Shown here: positions 1 to 10,907 of the stretch, piece by piece
Layout of the letters: every line of letters begins with the position of its first letter
How positions within the stretch are numbered: position 1 is the first letter of the stretch
NCBI GenBank assembly: GCA_022822125.1
Contig: JAJECF010000189.1
Span: 1 to 64,000, forward strand
Direction: 5' to 3'
Length of the DNA stretch: 64,000 nucleotides
Source: Alphaproteobacteria bacterium
GTDB lineage: Bacteria; Pseudomonadota; Alphaproteobacteria; Bin95
Notes under the pieces: model-generated
Seen by the model: the letters and a program-made list of their open reading frames with translations, nothing else
Told to the model about the DNA's origin: nothing
Databases searched by the model: none
Translations under genes and position numbers: made by a program

Positions 1-206
1 CCGCGCCGCGGGAGGGGGAGGCGGACGTGCTCGGCCCCGCGCCCGCGCCGCTCGCGCTGCTGCGCGGGCGCCACCGCTGGCGCCTGCTGCTCAAGGCCCC
101 GCGAGAGCAGGCGGTCCAGCCCATACTGCGCGCCTGGCTGGGCTCCGTCAGGCTGCCCGCCAATGTCTCCCTCCAGATAGACGTGGACCCCTACAGCTTC
201 ATGTAG
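1..206 (+). CDS. priA: Primosomal protein N' (PriA helicase), C-terminal end only
   Basis: Open reading frame entering from the left edge and ending at a TAG at 204-206. The visible 67 or so residues read as the end of PriA, with the family-typical stretch [19 protein letters not shown] and the near-terminal [11 protein letters not shown]. PriA is the 3'-5' helicase that reloads the replisome at stalled forks. In many alphaproteobacteria priA sits directly before atpH; here about 4.6 kb of minus-strand genes lie between them. The helicase and zinc-binding parts are outside the window. Confidence 0.85.
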   Translation, partial: APREGEADVLGPAPAPLALLRGRHRWRLLLKAPREQAVQPILRAWLGSVRLPANVSLQIDVDPYSFM

Positions 207-258
207 GCCGGCGTCCCTGCAAGGGCTGCTGTTTCCGCCCGCGGGCGCGGGGATGCGC

Positions 259-822
259 TCAGTCCATTGCGATGCGTATGACCACGCCGCCCATCACGTC
301 CCCGACTTCGAGGTCCGAGCGGGGCGAATCCTTGTGGTCGTTGTGGCAGGCGACGCAGGCTTTGACGACCGCCAGATCGGGATAGACCGCCGTGAAATAC
401 CGCTGGCCTCCGAGCTCCTCCTCGCCATAGAAGGTCTCATCGGGGTTGTCGGCCACGAATTCGAGGCCTTCCTTCTCCAGCGGCGTGCCCGGGCCGTTTT
501 TCCTGTTGATCGGATTCAGCGAGAGCAGCGAGTAGGAGAACTCCTCGGTCTCGTCCATCACCTTCTCGGCGCCGAAGCGGAACATCTGCGCCGGGAGAGG
601 CAATGCCGCATCGTCACCGAAATGCTCCGACGCGGTTATGATCTTCTCGTCCACCGTGAGGCGCTGGACCACCATGCGGGTATAGACCTCCCGGTCCGCG
701 GACATCACCCGATACAGCATGTCGGCCACCCGCTGGTACGGGAGCCCGTCGGCCGCGGCTGCCGCCGTCGCCGCTCCAAGGCCAAGCGCAAGTCCGGCCA
801 TCCATAACGATCTTCGTTTCAT
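259..822 (-). CDS. DUF3365 (Tll0287-like) mono-haem c protein, exported
   Basis: A 187-residue protein. I start it at the ATG at 820-822, preceded by AGGCAAGCAGG, rather than the upstream in-frame start, because a signal peptide (MKRRSLWMAGLALGLGAA...) begins there. One haem c site, CVACH, lies in the C-terminal third, in a DUF3365-type context (KACVACHNDHKDSPRSDLEV followed by GDVMGG). DUF3365 proteins are periplasmic or sensor haem proteins of poorly known function. It is the third gene of a minus-strand operon after the 11-haem cytochrome and the GPP34/cytochrome b protein, so a role as electron acceptor, donor or redox sensor for that chain is inferred. Confidence 0.75.
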   Translation of the reverse strand: MKRRSLWMAGLALGLGAATAAAAADGLPYQRVADMLYRVMSADREVYTRMVVQRLTVDEKIITASEHFGDDAALPLPAQMFRFGAEKVMDETEEFSYSLLSLNPINRKNGPGTPLEKEGLEFVADNPDETFYGEEELGGQRYFTAVYPDLAVVKACVACHNDHKDSPRSDLEVGDVMGGVVIRIAMD

Positions 823-880
823 CCTGCTTGCCTCTCTCGTGTTCGGGGTTCCGATTGACGAATGCGCACCCCGGCGCCTT

Positions 881-2362
881 TCACTTGCCGCCCTTCCGCT
901 TTTGCGCCTCCGCCCGGCGCACCGCCCAATCGATGCTCTCGACATGGACGGTGGGTCTGCCGGAGAAATTGCGGCGGATCAGGTCCGCATCCGCCAGCGC
1001 GTCCAGAGAGAAGGCGAGGCCGTGGCAGTCGAGGCACACGGTCCGGATCATCTTCTCGTTCGGTCGCAGATTGTCGTTCTGGTTGTGGTTTGTCGCGATC
1101 TTTCCTCGGCGCTCGATCTTGCTCATGTGGCAGGTGGCGCAACTGACGCCGGCGCCCGGCTCCGCCAGGCCGTCGCGTTCCGCCAGCCAGAGCGCGTGGT
1201 GAGGACTGCCGACAAAGGCCCGGCTGTGCTCGTCGTCATGGCAGGACGTGCAGGCTTCGACCGCTGCCCGCACCACGTCGACGGCATGAGGCATGTGGCA
1301 GGTGCCGCAATCGAGCGCCCGGTGGGCGGCGTCGGCGCGCATGGGAAGCCGCGCTTCGCCGGCGGTCATGCGTTCGGGCACGGCCGGGTCCTCGAGCCAT
1401 GCCATGACCGTTTCCGGGAGCATGCCGTCGAACCCCAGCCCCCTCAGGGCGCGGCGCGGATCGCGCGGCTTTGCAATCCGCGGATGTTGGCGCATGCCGT
1501 GCCGGCCCCTGACGAAAGTGCTTGCCTGCGTCCTGTGGCAGTCTGCGCAGACCGACATTTCGGGCTCGTCAACCCAATGAGCTTCGACCGCGTCCGGAGA
1601 GGCGTCCCCGGCGGCGGGCGCGTGGCAGGCGCCACAGTTGATCCCTGCCGCCGCGTGGCCGGATCGGGCCCAGTCTTCGAGGACGGCGGGATCGGCGAGC
1701 GCGGACGCGGGCGCCACGGCGTCGCCCGGTCCGAGCGGCGTTGCCGCGGATTGCCCCTCCGCGCGGGCCCGTGCGGCAAGCGCGTGCATCGGGGTCAGCG
1801 CGAGCCAGGCCTCGTGGGAGTGCTTGACCAGGAAATCCTCATAGAGGGCGCGATTGTCATGGTAGTTGTGGCAGCCGCTCGACGCGCAGCTGTCGAAGGC
1901 CAGGCCGGCGTGGCTCGGTCGCTCGGTCCGTACGTCCTGCTCGCCCTCGGCGTGGCAGGCCATGCAGAAATCCATCGCCACGGTGACCGCGCCCACCCTG
2001 GTGATCTCCGGTCGGTGCTCTGCGTGACAGGTGGTGCAAAGGCGCGCATCGAGCTTCTCCCAGTAGCCGGCCATTCTCGGGTTGCGGAATGTCTTGCGCG
2101 GATGGCTGTCGTCAGCGGCCTTCAACTCGTCCTCGTGACAGCCCAGACAGGATTTGTTCAGCGCCTTCTCCGCTGCCGCCCTATCGGCGAAGTCCGGCGT
2201 GCCGTGACAGGTCTCGCAAGACAGTTCCAGCTGATGGTGGGCGTCGGTCATGGCGCCGGCCGGCAATATCCGCCGGTCCCCGCTCACGAACATCGATGCC
2301 ACGACGAAGGCGGAAGCCAGCAACGTCCCCGAAACAAGCCACCATACGGTTCTCCGGGACAT
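881..2362 (-). CDS. Periplasmic multihaem cytochrome c, 11 haem sites
   Basis: A 493-residue protein with an N-terminal signal/anchor (about residues 5-27) and eleven haem c attachment sites. Ten are CxxCH (CETCH 49, CLGCH 72, CTTCH 109, CMACH 133, CGACH 243, CADCH 272, CGTCH 352, CTSCH 371, CATCH 408, CLDCH 443) and one is an unusual CX4CH (CASSGCH, about 159-165). Many extra histidines could be distal ligands. It resembles the broad cytochrome c3 / multihaem family; no catalytic subfamily could be assigned. It starts 12 bp after the stop of the GPP34/cytochrome b gene behind a GAGGGAA ribosome site, so the two are co-transcribed. The likely role is moving electrons between a membrane haem b protein and a periplasmic partner. 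The terminal substrate is unknown. Confidence 0.8.
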   Translation of the reverse strand: MSRRTVWWLVSGTLLASAFVVASMFVSGDRRILPAGAMTDAHHQLELSCETCHGTPDFADRAAAEKALNKSCLGCHEDELKAADDSHPRKTFRNPRMAGYWEKLDARLCTTCHAEHRPEITRVGAVTVAMDFCMACHAEGEQDVRTERPSHAGLAFDSCASSGCHNYHDNRALYEDFLVKHSHEAWLALTPMHALAARARAEGQSAATPLGPGDAVAPASALADPAVLEDWARSGHAAAGINCGACHAPAAGDASPDAVEAHWVDEPEMSVCADCHRTQASTFVRGRHGMRQHPRIAKPRDPRRALRGLGFDGMLPETVMAWLEDPAVPERMTAGEARLPMRADAAHRALDCGTCHMPHAVDVVRAAVEACTSCHDDEHSRAFVGSPHHALWLAERDGLAEPGAGVSCATCHMSKIERRGKIATNHNQNDNLRPNEKMIRTVCLDCHGLAFSLDALADADLIRRNFSGRPTVHVESIDWAVRRAEAQKRKGGK

Positions 2363-2374
2363 CGGCCGGTTCCC

Positions 2375-3556
2375 TCAGTACCGGTAGGCGGTGAGGATGT
2401 GGACGATCAGGAGCGCCGGCAGGGGGCATATGGCCATGACGTGCAACCACATCAGATGACGGCGCAGCTTGGCCGGCCTGGCGATCCCGACCGCCCGCAG
2501 CCGGGACGGGGCGCCGGTGCAGATTTCGGCGAGCGCGCCCGAGAGCAGCACCGCAAGAAAGCAGCCCATGAGCGCCGCGTTGAGTCCGGAGCCCAGGCGA
2601 AACCCTGTATGGGCGAACAGGACGAACACGCAGCCCAGACCGAGGACGAAATGAGAGAGCCTCCATCGATGGGAACGGGCGATCCGGGTGACCAGCCGCT
2701 TCCGGATGACGATGGCGACGGCGAGCCCCGCGACGGCGAGGCCGAGGATCAGATAGCCGCTCCATTGCCGCCAGAGTCCGTCGAACCAGAGATGTTCGAG
2801 CAGGCTCGGGCCGTAGCTGTCCGGGAGTGGAACCCTCGGCGCGAGGAGCGTGACGGCGGCCGCGCCGCCGCCGAGGGCGGCAAGGGTCAGCCGCAGCTTC
2901 CTGAACCGGGCCGCCTCCGCCCGGGCCGCGAGAACGATCATGCGCTGGATATTGGCGATGGTGCCCGCGACTTCGCGTCCGATCAGGTCCATCTTGCGCA
3001 GCAGCGCGATCCGGGGCGCCGCCTCGTCGAGCTTCCGGTCGGGAAAAAGGTCGGGAAGGATCCGGCAGGCGTCCGCCAGGCTCAGCAGGGCGACATCCCG
3101 GGGGTCGGGAATATTGTCGGACAGCGCTTCCTCGATCCGCAGCTTGATCCCGCGCACTGCCTCCCCATCGATCGTCGGATAGCGGACGGAACGGAAAATC
3201 CACAGGAAAGACTCCTCCTTTCTTTCCAGGACTCCCCGCTTCACGAGGCTGGCCAGCGCCTGTTCGCGAACGGTCTCGGTGTCGTCCGCGGACAGCTCCC
3301 TGATCCAGCTCGCGGCATCCACCATCTCCGCGCGCGACACGATCTTTTCGAGGATGCGGTCGAGCATGGGCATCCCGGTCGGCGCGGAATCCGTGACCAC
3401 AAGCGCCTGCAGGTCGGTATCGATCCTGTATCTGAACGCCAGGTCCAGCAGCGCCGCGCCCGCAAGCGCGCAGTCGAAGGCGTGCTTGTCCACCGGAAGG
3501 AACGCACCCTCCTCGTCGCCCAGCAGCAGCAGGATTTCTTCCGTGAATGTCAGCAT
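2375..3556 (-). CDS. GPP34 domain fused to a haem-b-like membrane domain
   Basis: A 393-residue protein started at the ATG at 3554-3556 because GGAGG lies 8 bp before it and the GPP34 fold begins exactly there (MLTFTEEILLLL). Residues 1 to about 210 match the GPP34 (Golgi phosphoprotein 3-like) family, including LPVDKHAFDCALAGAALLDL, RIDTDLQALVV and PTGMPMLDRIL. Residues about 220-393 hold roughly five membrane segments with histidines at 296, 302, 316, 367, 371 and 386, a layout like haem-b membrane cytochromes (b561 or ferric-reductase types). GPP34 proteins bind phosphoinositides in eukaryotes; their bacterial role is poorly known. As first gene of the operon with the 11-haem cytochrome it is the natural quinol-side anchor. 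That role is inferred, and the haem b assignment rests on the histidine pattern only. Confidence 0.65.
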   Translation of the reverse strand: MLTFTEEILLLLGDEEGAFLPVDKHAFDCALAGAALLDLAFRYRIDTDLQALVVTDSAPTGMPMLDRILEKIVSRAEMVDAASWIRELSADDTETVREQALASLVKRGVLERKEESFLWIFRSVRYPTIDGEAVRGIKLRIEEALSDNIPDPRDVALLSLADACRILPDLFPDRKLDEAAPRIALLRKMDLIGREVAGTIANIQRMIVLAARAEAARFRKLRLTLAALGGGAAAVTLLAPRVPLPDSYGPSLLEHLWFDGLWRQWSGYLILGLAVAGLAVAIVIRKRLVTRIARSHRWRLSHFVLGLGCVFVLFAHTGFRLGSGLNAALMGCFLAVLLSGALAEICTGAPSRLRAVGIARPAKLRRHLMWLHVMAICPLPALLIVHILTAYRY

Positions 3557-3869
3557 GCGTCCGGCCTCCGAACGCCGCTGCCGGGCCGCGGCCATATTGT
3601 GGAAAGGCCATCCATTGCCTTCAGGCCTCGTCGCGTGCCGGCATCCCGGTGTCCCGGTCGGCGCTCCGGGCCTGGAATCGCTCCCGACCTGGGATTTGCG
3701 GTACGGTCGGCCACCATAACCTCTCCGGGTTCAAACGGCGGACGCAATGCGATCGGCAATCGGCCTTTCGTCAGCGGGCATTCAACAGGTCACAGGAGGA
3801 TAGACTGCGGAAGCTCCTGTCGAAAGCGCCTTGCGGGACGTTCCGGGGCGGGCGGCTGCATATGCCGCG
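3557..3869. other. Gene-free spacer
   Basis: A 313-bp stretch between the redox operon and the VapBC pair. It must hold the promoter of the minus-strand redox operon, but no convincing -35/-10 pair stands out. Open frames here are short and overlap the neighbours in unnatural codon use. Confidence 0.4.
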
Positions 3870-4292
3870 CTACGCGGCTGCGCCCGGCGAGACCGCCAGC
3901 GGATGGTCGATCAGGAGCCGGTCCCGGGTCAGCAGTCTCAGTCCTTCCTCCTGCGCCTGGACGAGTAGCAATTCATCGAACGGGTCCCGGTGGGGAACCG
4001 GCGTTTCGAGCGGCCGCGCCGCGTGGGCCGGGGTCATTGCGAGCACCGGAATGGCCAGATACTCCAGAGCCGCCAGCACATCGTTCGGATCGAACCGGCT
4101 CTTGCGCGCGCCGTCCCGATGGCGGGCGTGAAATTTGAGCCGCATTTCCCAGATGGAGACGGCGCTCACGTGAAGTTCAGCGACCGGATCGGCCAGGTAG
4201 AGGCGCTCGGTCGCCGACAGCTTGTCGCGAGCCGGCATGATCGCATACAGCCAGTGGGTGTCGAGGAGAAGCCGCACCGGGCTACTCGTCAT
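3870..4292 (-). CDS. vapC: PIN-domain toxin, VapC type
   Basis: A 140-residue PIN-domain protein. Acidic residues typical of the metal-binding RNase site are visible: LLLDTHWLYAI at the N-terminus, SAVSIWEM in the middle, HRDPFDELLLVQA, and TRDRLLIDH near the end. VapC toxins are ribonucleases that cut tRNA or rRNA. The start overlaps the end of the antitoxin by 11 bp, the usual coupling for such pairs. Function is assigned by family; the RNA target is unknown. Confidence 0.85.
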   Translation of the reverse strand: MTSSPVRLLLDTHWLYAIMPARDKLSATERLYLADPVAELHVSAVSIWEMRLKFHARHRDGARKSRFDPNDVLAALEYLAIPVLAMTPAHAARPLETPVPHRDPFDELLLVQAQEEGLRLLTRDRLLIDHPLAVSPGAAA

Positions 4293-4542
4293 CCAGCCCC
4301 AACACCTGCCGGCTGAAGGCCGGATCGTTCCACTCCTCCGGCCAGAGCTCGCCGTCCCCGTCTATACCGAGGCGTCGGCACACCTCTTCCAGCTTGTCGA
4401 AGTCGAGGCCGCCGCGCGGTTTGCAGGCGACCAGTTCGGCCGCCGGGCGACCGTGCTTCGTGATGACGACGCGCTCGCCGTTCCCGGCGGCGACGACGAG
4501 CTCGGAGAGACGCGCTTTCGCCTCGCGTATCGCGACTTCCAT
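4282..4542 (-). CDS. Phd/YefM-type antitoxin partner of the PIN toxin
   Basis: An 86-residue protein. I use the ATG at 4540-4542 because GGAGG lies 5 bp before it; an in-frame ATG four codons upstream is the alternative. The N-terminus MEVAIREAKARLSELV and GERVVITKHGRPAAELV follow the Phd/YefM DNA-binding fold, and the acidic C-terminus (WPEEWNDPAFSRQVLGLDDE) would wrap the toxin. It is first gene of the pair and probably represses its own promoter in the 4543-4660 stretch. Confidence 0.85.
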   Translation of the reverse strand: MEVAIREAKARLSELVVAAGNGERVVITKHGRPAAELVACKPRGGLDFDKLEEVCRRLGIDGDGELWPEEWNDPAFSRQVLGLDDE

Positions 4543-4660
4543 TGCAGCCTCCATGCGGGGTTCGATGCGGTGTGCGCAGGATAGGGCCGGCAGCGCCCCA
4601 ATTCAACACTCCCCCGACACCACATCGGGACGACAAGCCAATATGTCGCGGAGCCTCCGG

Positions 4661-4689
4661 TTGCGGTTTCGCCGGGCGCTGTGATAGCA
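4661..4689 (+). promoter_or_regulatory. Possible promoter of the atp operon
   Basis: TTGCGG (4661-4666) and ATAGCA (4684-4689) are 17 bp apart, about 120 bp before the atpH start. The -10 is poor, so this is a weak candidate. The operon also could still be read from priA if transcription crosses the inserted block. Confidence 0.25.
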
Positions 4690-4808
4690 GGATGGCCGCG
4701 CGGCGCTCTCGGGCTCGCGCCCGTTGCGCTTGGCTTGGCGGCCGTTTTTCGCCGGGGCTTTCGAGCGGCGGCGGACCAGAGGCGGCACGCATTCGGGGAC
4801 ATCGTCAC

Positions 4809-5366
4809 GTGGCTTCTCAGGCAGGACCGGTTTCCGCACTCGCCGAGCGCTATGCGACCGCGCTTCTGGAGCTCGCGGAGGAGCGCAAGGCGCTTGACCG
4901 GGTCGCGGAGGACCTGGAGGCGCTGAAAGCGCTGCTGGACGGGAGCCCGGAGCTCACGCATCTGGCGCGCTCGCCGGTGATCGCTCGAGACGACCGCGCG
5001 CGCGCCATGCAGGCCGTGGCGGAGCGGGCCGGCTTCTCCGAATTGACGCGCAATTTCATCGGCGTGGTCGCACGCCACGGCCGGCTGTTCGCGCTCGGGG
5101 CCATCGCCGCGCGCTTCCTCGCCGTGCTGGCCGAACGCCGGGGCGAGGCGGCGGCGGAGGTCACCGTGGCGCACGCCCTCGACGACGCGCAGCTTCGTGC
5201 GCTCGAAGCCGCGCTCGGCGGCATTGCGGGCGGCAAGGTATCCATCGACCTCAAGGTCGATCCCGACATTCTCGGCGGGCTGGTCGTAAGGCTCGGCTCG
5301 CGGCTTTTCGACAGCTCGCTCGGCTCCCGGCTGCGCCGGCTCGAACTCTCCATGAAAGGGGCTTGA
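4809..5366 (+). CDS. atpH: ATP synthase F1 delta subunit
   Basis: A 185-residue protein started at the GTG at 4809-4811. The frame is open further upstream, but the delta-subunit match begins at ASQAGPVSALAERYATALLE and a GGGGA lies about 9 bp before the GTG. It is the peripheral-stalk subunit joining F1 to F0. The C-terminal signature DPDILGGLVVRLGSRLFDSS is present. It is the first gene of atpHAGDC; the next gene starts 6 bp on. Confidence 0.95.
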   Translation: MASQAGPVSALAERYATALLELAEERKALDRVAEDLEALKALLDGSPELTHLARSPVIARDDRARAMQAVAERAGFSELTRNFIGVVARHGRLFALGAIAARFLAVLAERRGEAAAEVTVAHALDDAQLRALEAALGGIAGGKVSIDLKVDPDILGGLVVRLGSRLFDSSLGSRLRRLELSMKGA

Positions 5367-5372
5367 GGGGAT

Positions 5373-6902
5373 ATGAATATCGACGCCTCCGAAATCTCCG
5401 CGATCCTCAAGAACGAGATCGCCAATTTCGGCGACGAGGCCGATGTCGCCGAAGTTGGCACGGTGCTGTCCGTCGGCGACGGCGTGGCGCGGGTTTACGG
5501 CCTGGACCGCGTGCAGGCGGGCGAGATGGTCGAATTCGCGGACGGCACGCGCGGCATGGCGCTCAATCTCGAAGCCGACAATGTGGGCGTGGTCATCTTC
5601 GGCGAGGACCGTGACATCCACGAGGGCGACCTCGTCAAGCGCACCTCCGCCATCGTCGATGTGCCGGTCGGCAAAGGGCTGCTCGGCCGCGTGGTGGACG
5701 GGCTCGGCAATCCCATCGACGGCAAGGGCCCGATCGAGGCGGCCGAGCGCCGGATGGTCGAGGTCAAGGCGCCGGGCATCATTCCGCGCCGCTCGGTCCA
5801 CGAGCCGATGCAGACCGGCCTGAAGGCGCTCGATGCGCTGGTGCCCATCGGGCGCGGCCAGCGCGAACTCATTATCGGCGACCGGCAGACCGGCAAGACC
5901 GCGGTCGCCATCGACACCTTCATCAACCAGAAGCAGATCAACGAGAGCGACGACGAGTCGAAGAAGCTTTACTGTATCTATGTCGCCGTCGGCCAGAAGC
6001 GCTCCTCGGTGGCCCAGGTGGTCAAGACGCTGGAGGAATACGGCGCGATGGAATATTCCATCGTCGTCGCCGCCACGGCCTCCGATCCCGCGCCGCTGCA
6101 GTTCCTGGCGCCCTATTCGGGCTGCGCCATGGGCGAGTATTTCCGCGACAACGGCATGCATGCGGTGATCGTCTATGACGACCTCTCGAAGCAGGCGACC
6201 GCCTACCGCCAGATGTCGCTGCTGCTGCGCCGTCCGCCGGGCCGCGAGGCGTTCCCGGGCGATGTCTTCTACCTCCATTCGCGCCTGCTGGAGCGGGCCG
6301 CCAAGATGTCGGACGACCACGGCGCCGGTTCGCTGACCGCGCTGCCGGTGATCGAGACCCAGGGCAACGACGTATCCGCCTTCATCCCGACCAATGTGAT
6401 CTCGATTACCGACGGGCAGATCTTTCTGGAGACCGACCTGTTCTACAAGGGCGTGCGTCCGGCCATCAATGTCGGCCTCTCGGTCAGCCGCGTCGGCTCC
6501 GCCGCCCAGACGAAGGCGATGAAGAAGGTGGCGGGGCGCATCAAGCTGGAGCTCGCGCAATTCCGCGAGATGGAGGCCTTCTCGCAATTCGCCTCCGACC
6601 TCGACGCCTCGACGCAGCAGCTGCTGGCCCGCGGCGCGCGGCTCACGGAAGTGCTGAAGCAGGGCCAGTATGCGCCGCGCAGTGTGGCCGAGCAGGTGGT
6701 GGCGATCTTCGCCGGCGTGCGCGGCTATCTGGACGGCATCGGCGTGCGCGATGTGACCCGCTTCGAGGAAGGATTGCTCGGCGAGATCAAGGCCCGTCAC
6801 GGCGAGCTCCTGGCGCGCATCGACGAATCCGGCGACCTCGATGACGACACCGAGAAGGAAGTGGACGGGATCGTCGCCGCCTTCGCCAAGACCTTCGCCT
6901 GA
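5373..6902 (+). CDS. atpA: ATP synthase F1 alpha subunit
   Basis: 509 residues, normal length. The non-catalytic nucleotide-binding P-loop [10 protein letters not shown] lies at about residues 169-178, and the family block [18 protein letters not shown] and the DELSEL-like C-terminal helical part follow. It forms the alpha3beta3 head at the cytoplasmic face of the membrane. It lies 6 bp after atpH and 15 bp before atpG in a standard operon. Confidence 0.98.
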   Translation: MNIDASEISAILKNEIANFGDEADVAEVGTVLSVGDGVARVYGLDRVQAGEMVEFADGTRGMALNLEADNVGVVIFGEDRDIHEGDLVKRTSAIVDVPVGKGLLGRVVDGLGNPIDGKGPIEAAERRMVEVKAPGIIPRRSVHEPMQTGLKALDALVPIGRGQRELIIGDRQTGKTAVAIDTFINQKQINESDDESKKLYCIYVAVGQKRSSVAQVVKTLEEYGAMEYSIVVAATASDPAPLQFLAPYSGCAMGEYFRDNGMHAVIVYDDLSKQATAYRQMSLLLRRPPGREAFPGDVFYLHSRLLERAAKMSDDHGAGSLTALPVIETQGNDVSAFIPTNVISITDGQIFLETDLFYKGVRPAINVGLSVSRVGSAAQTKAMKKVAGRIKLELAQFREMEAFSQFASDLDASTQQLLARGARLTEVLKQGQYAPRSVAEQVVAIFAGVRGYLDGIGVRDVTRFEEGLLGEIKARHGELLARIDESGDLDDDTEKEVDGIVAAFAKTFA

Positions 6903-6917
6903 GCGCCCGCTGCCGCC

Positions 6918-9241
<2,324 letters not shown>

Positions 9242-9243
9242 CG

Positions 9244-9648
9244 ATGGCGGACGGCAAGGTCTCCTTCGAACTGGTCACGCCCGAGCGCCTGCTGCTCTCG
9301 GAGGAGGCGGACATGGTGGTGGTGCCGGGCGGCGCCGGCGACTTCGGCGTGCTGCCCCGCCATGCGCCGCTGATCTCCACCGTGCGCCCCGGCGCGATCC
9401 GCCTGCATGACGGCGCGGGCGAGCCGAGCGCGATTTTCGTAGCGGGCGGCTTCGCGGAAGTGACGCCCGAACGCTGCACCGTGCTGGCGGAAGAGGCCGT
9501 GCCGCTGGCCGAGCTCGACCGGGCGGTGGTGGAGCGCGAACTCCGAGAGGCGCGCGAGGATGCGGCCGACACCCAGGACGAGCGCCGCCGCGCCGCCGCC
9601 GAACGCCGCGCGGCCGTCGCCGAGGCGAAACTGGCCGAGCTGGGCTGA
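9244..9648 (+). CDS. atpC: ATP synthase F1 epsilon subunit
   Basis: 134 residues. The N-terminal beta-barrel domain ([20 protein letters not shown], then [17 protein letters not shown]) is followed by a charged helical C-terminus rich in Arg, Ala and Glu. It belongs to the central stalk and can inhibit ATP hydrolysis. It is the last gene of the operon and faces the convergent HigBA pair 33 bp on. Confidence 0.95.
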   Translation: MADGKVSFELVTPERLLLSEEADMVVVPGGAGDFGVLPRHAPLISTVRPGAIRLHDGAGEPSAIFVAGGFAEVTPERCTVLAEEAVPLAELDRAVVERELREAREDAADTQDERRRAAAERRAAVAEAKLAELG

Positions 9649-9681
9649 ACGCCGCCCCGGTGCGGCCGTTTGTGCCGCTTC

Positions 9682-9969
9682 CTATGCGACCGCGATTCGC
9701 TCGACGGTAATCGTGCGTTCCAGGTGACGCGATTGGGCGAGATCGAATGCCAACTGCATGCCGAGCCATGTCTCGGGGGTCGAGCCGAACGCCTTGGAGA
9801 GGCGATAGGCCATCTCGATCGAGACGGCCGCCTTTTCGTTGACCAGATTGGACAGCGTCTGGCGGCCCACGCCGAGCCGTCTTGCGCCTTCGGTAACGGA
9901 CAGGCCCAGCGGCTTCAGGCAGTCTTCGCGTACAATCGCGCCGGGATGCGCGGGATTCTTCATTGCCAT
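9682..9969 (-). CDS. higA: HigA-type XRE antitoxin
   Basis: A 95-residue helix-turn-helix protein. NPAHPGAIVREDCLKPLGLS and GVGRQTLSNLVNEKAAVSIE are the HigA pattern, ending in the usual FGSTPETWLGMQLAFDLAQ. I take the ATG at 9967-9969, which has AGGAGG 7 bp before it. It binds and neutralises HigB and represses the pair. The toxin gene ends 11 bp upstream, the reversed toxin-first order typical of hig loci. Confidence 0.92.
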   Translation of the reverse strand: MAMKNPAHPGAIVREDCLKPLGLSVTEGARRLGVGRQTLSNLVNEKAAVSIEMAYRLSKAFGSTPETWLGMQLAFDLAQSRHLERTITVERIAVA

Positions 9970-9980
9970 GCCAAGACCTC

Positions 9981-10259
9981 CTAGTGGTAGTCCATATAAT
10001 CGATGTCCGCTGCGTGGCCATCCTCGAACCGGAATGTCGCTCGCCAGTTGGCGGAAACGGATGCTGCATAATGTCCCTGCATACGTCCCCTGAGAGGGTG
10101 GAGTCGAAAGCCGGGAATATCCATACCTTCCGGGCCGGAGCTCCGATCCAGAGCGGTCAGGATGCGCGAGAGCTTCCCGATGTGCCCTTGCGCCAATTTT
10201 GGCGACCGTCCCTGCTCATAGAGCTCTCGCAAGCCCCGATGACGGAACGTTCTGATCAT
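9981..10259 (-). CDS. higB: HigB/RelE-type toxin
   Basis: A 92-residue RelE/ParE-superfamily protein. MIRTFRHRGLRELYEQG at the N-terminus, FRLHPLRGRMQGHYAASVSA in the middle and the end IDYMDYH are the HigB hallmarks. HigB cuts mRNA on the ribosome. It is the first gene of the higBA pair. Confidence 0.92.
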   Translation of the reverse strand: MIRTFRHRGLRELYEQGRSPKLAQGHIGKLSRILTALDRSSGPEGMDIPGFRLHPLRGRMQGHYAASVSANWRATFRFEDGHAADIDYMDYH

Positions 10260-10373
10260 TTAAGAACTGTACAGCGTAAGCCGACAATACTCAAAGTATC
10301 TTGAAGACTGAACAGTCGGCCGGTGGCGCTGGCTCGCGGCTGCTGAAACGAAATCGCGCGAAAGAAGCCGATC

Positions 10374-10898
10374 ATGGGTACCGCGAAAATACCGGGTCCG
10401 GCCAAGCTGCCCGACCTGCTGCCGCCCGGCCTCGACCTTGCGGTCTGCGGCGCGGCCGCCGGACGGCGCTCGGCGGAGGTCGGCGCCTACTATGCCGGCC
10501 CCGGCAACAGGTTCTGGCGCATCCTGCACGAGACCGGGCTGACGCCACGCTTGCTGGCGCCGGAGGAATTCCGCCGGCTTCCCGAATTCGGCATCGGGCT
10601 CACCGACCTTGCCAAGACGGCCAGCGGGCCCGATTCCGGAATACCCCGTGGCGCATGGGACGCGGGCGGGCTCCGCCGCAAGATCGAGGCGGCCCGGCCC
10701 CGCATTCTCGCCTTCAACGGCAAGAACGCGGCGCAGAGGTTCATCGGCGCAGCCCGCGTCGGCTACGGCCTCCAAAGCCAGCGGATCGGCGGCACGGAGA
10801 TATTCGTACTGCCGTCCACCTCCGGCGCGGCCAGCGGCTACTGGGACCCCGGACCCTGGCGCGAACTGGCCCGCCTGGTGGCGGCTCTCCGGCGCTGA
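10374..10898 (+). CDS. mug: Mismatch-specific (G:T/G:U) DNA glycosylase, Mug/TDG family
   Basis: A 174-residue protein of the Mug/TDG branch of uracil glycosylases, which remove U or T from G mismatches. The segment AGPGNRFWRILHETGLTPRLL matches the HPANRFW region of E. coli Mug, and PSTSGAASGYW replaces the NPSG segment. The catalytic GINPG motif reads GAAAG here (about residues 26-30), so the catalytic Asn is absent. This form is common in alphaproteobacterial homologues, but activity on each base should not be assumed. Single gene. Confidence 0.8.
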   Translation: MGTAKIPGPAKLPDLLPPGLDLAVCGAAAGRRSAEVGAYYAGPGNRFWRILHETGLTPRLLAPEEFRRLPEFGIGLTDLAKTASGPDSGIPRGAWDAGGLRRKIEAARPRILAFNGKNAAQRFIGAARVGYGLQSQRIGGTEIFVLPSTSGAASGYWDPGPWRELARLVAALRR

Positions 10899-10907
10899 AA
10901 AGTCGCC

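Noticed and set aside
253..807. 184-codon plus-strand frame beside priA
   Set aside because: It is antisense to the DUF3365 haem protein, which has a signal peptide and a haem site.
719..4138. 1139-codon open frame on the plus strand
   Set aside because: It is the antisense shadow of the cytochrome operon; high GC leaves long open frames, and its composition is Arg/Pro/Gly-rich without any domain.
9663..9679. Short GCGGC/GCCGC hairpin after atpC as a terminator
   Set aside because: The stem is only five pairs and is not followed by a T-run.
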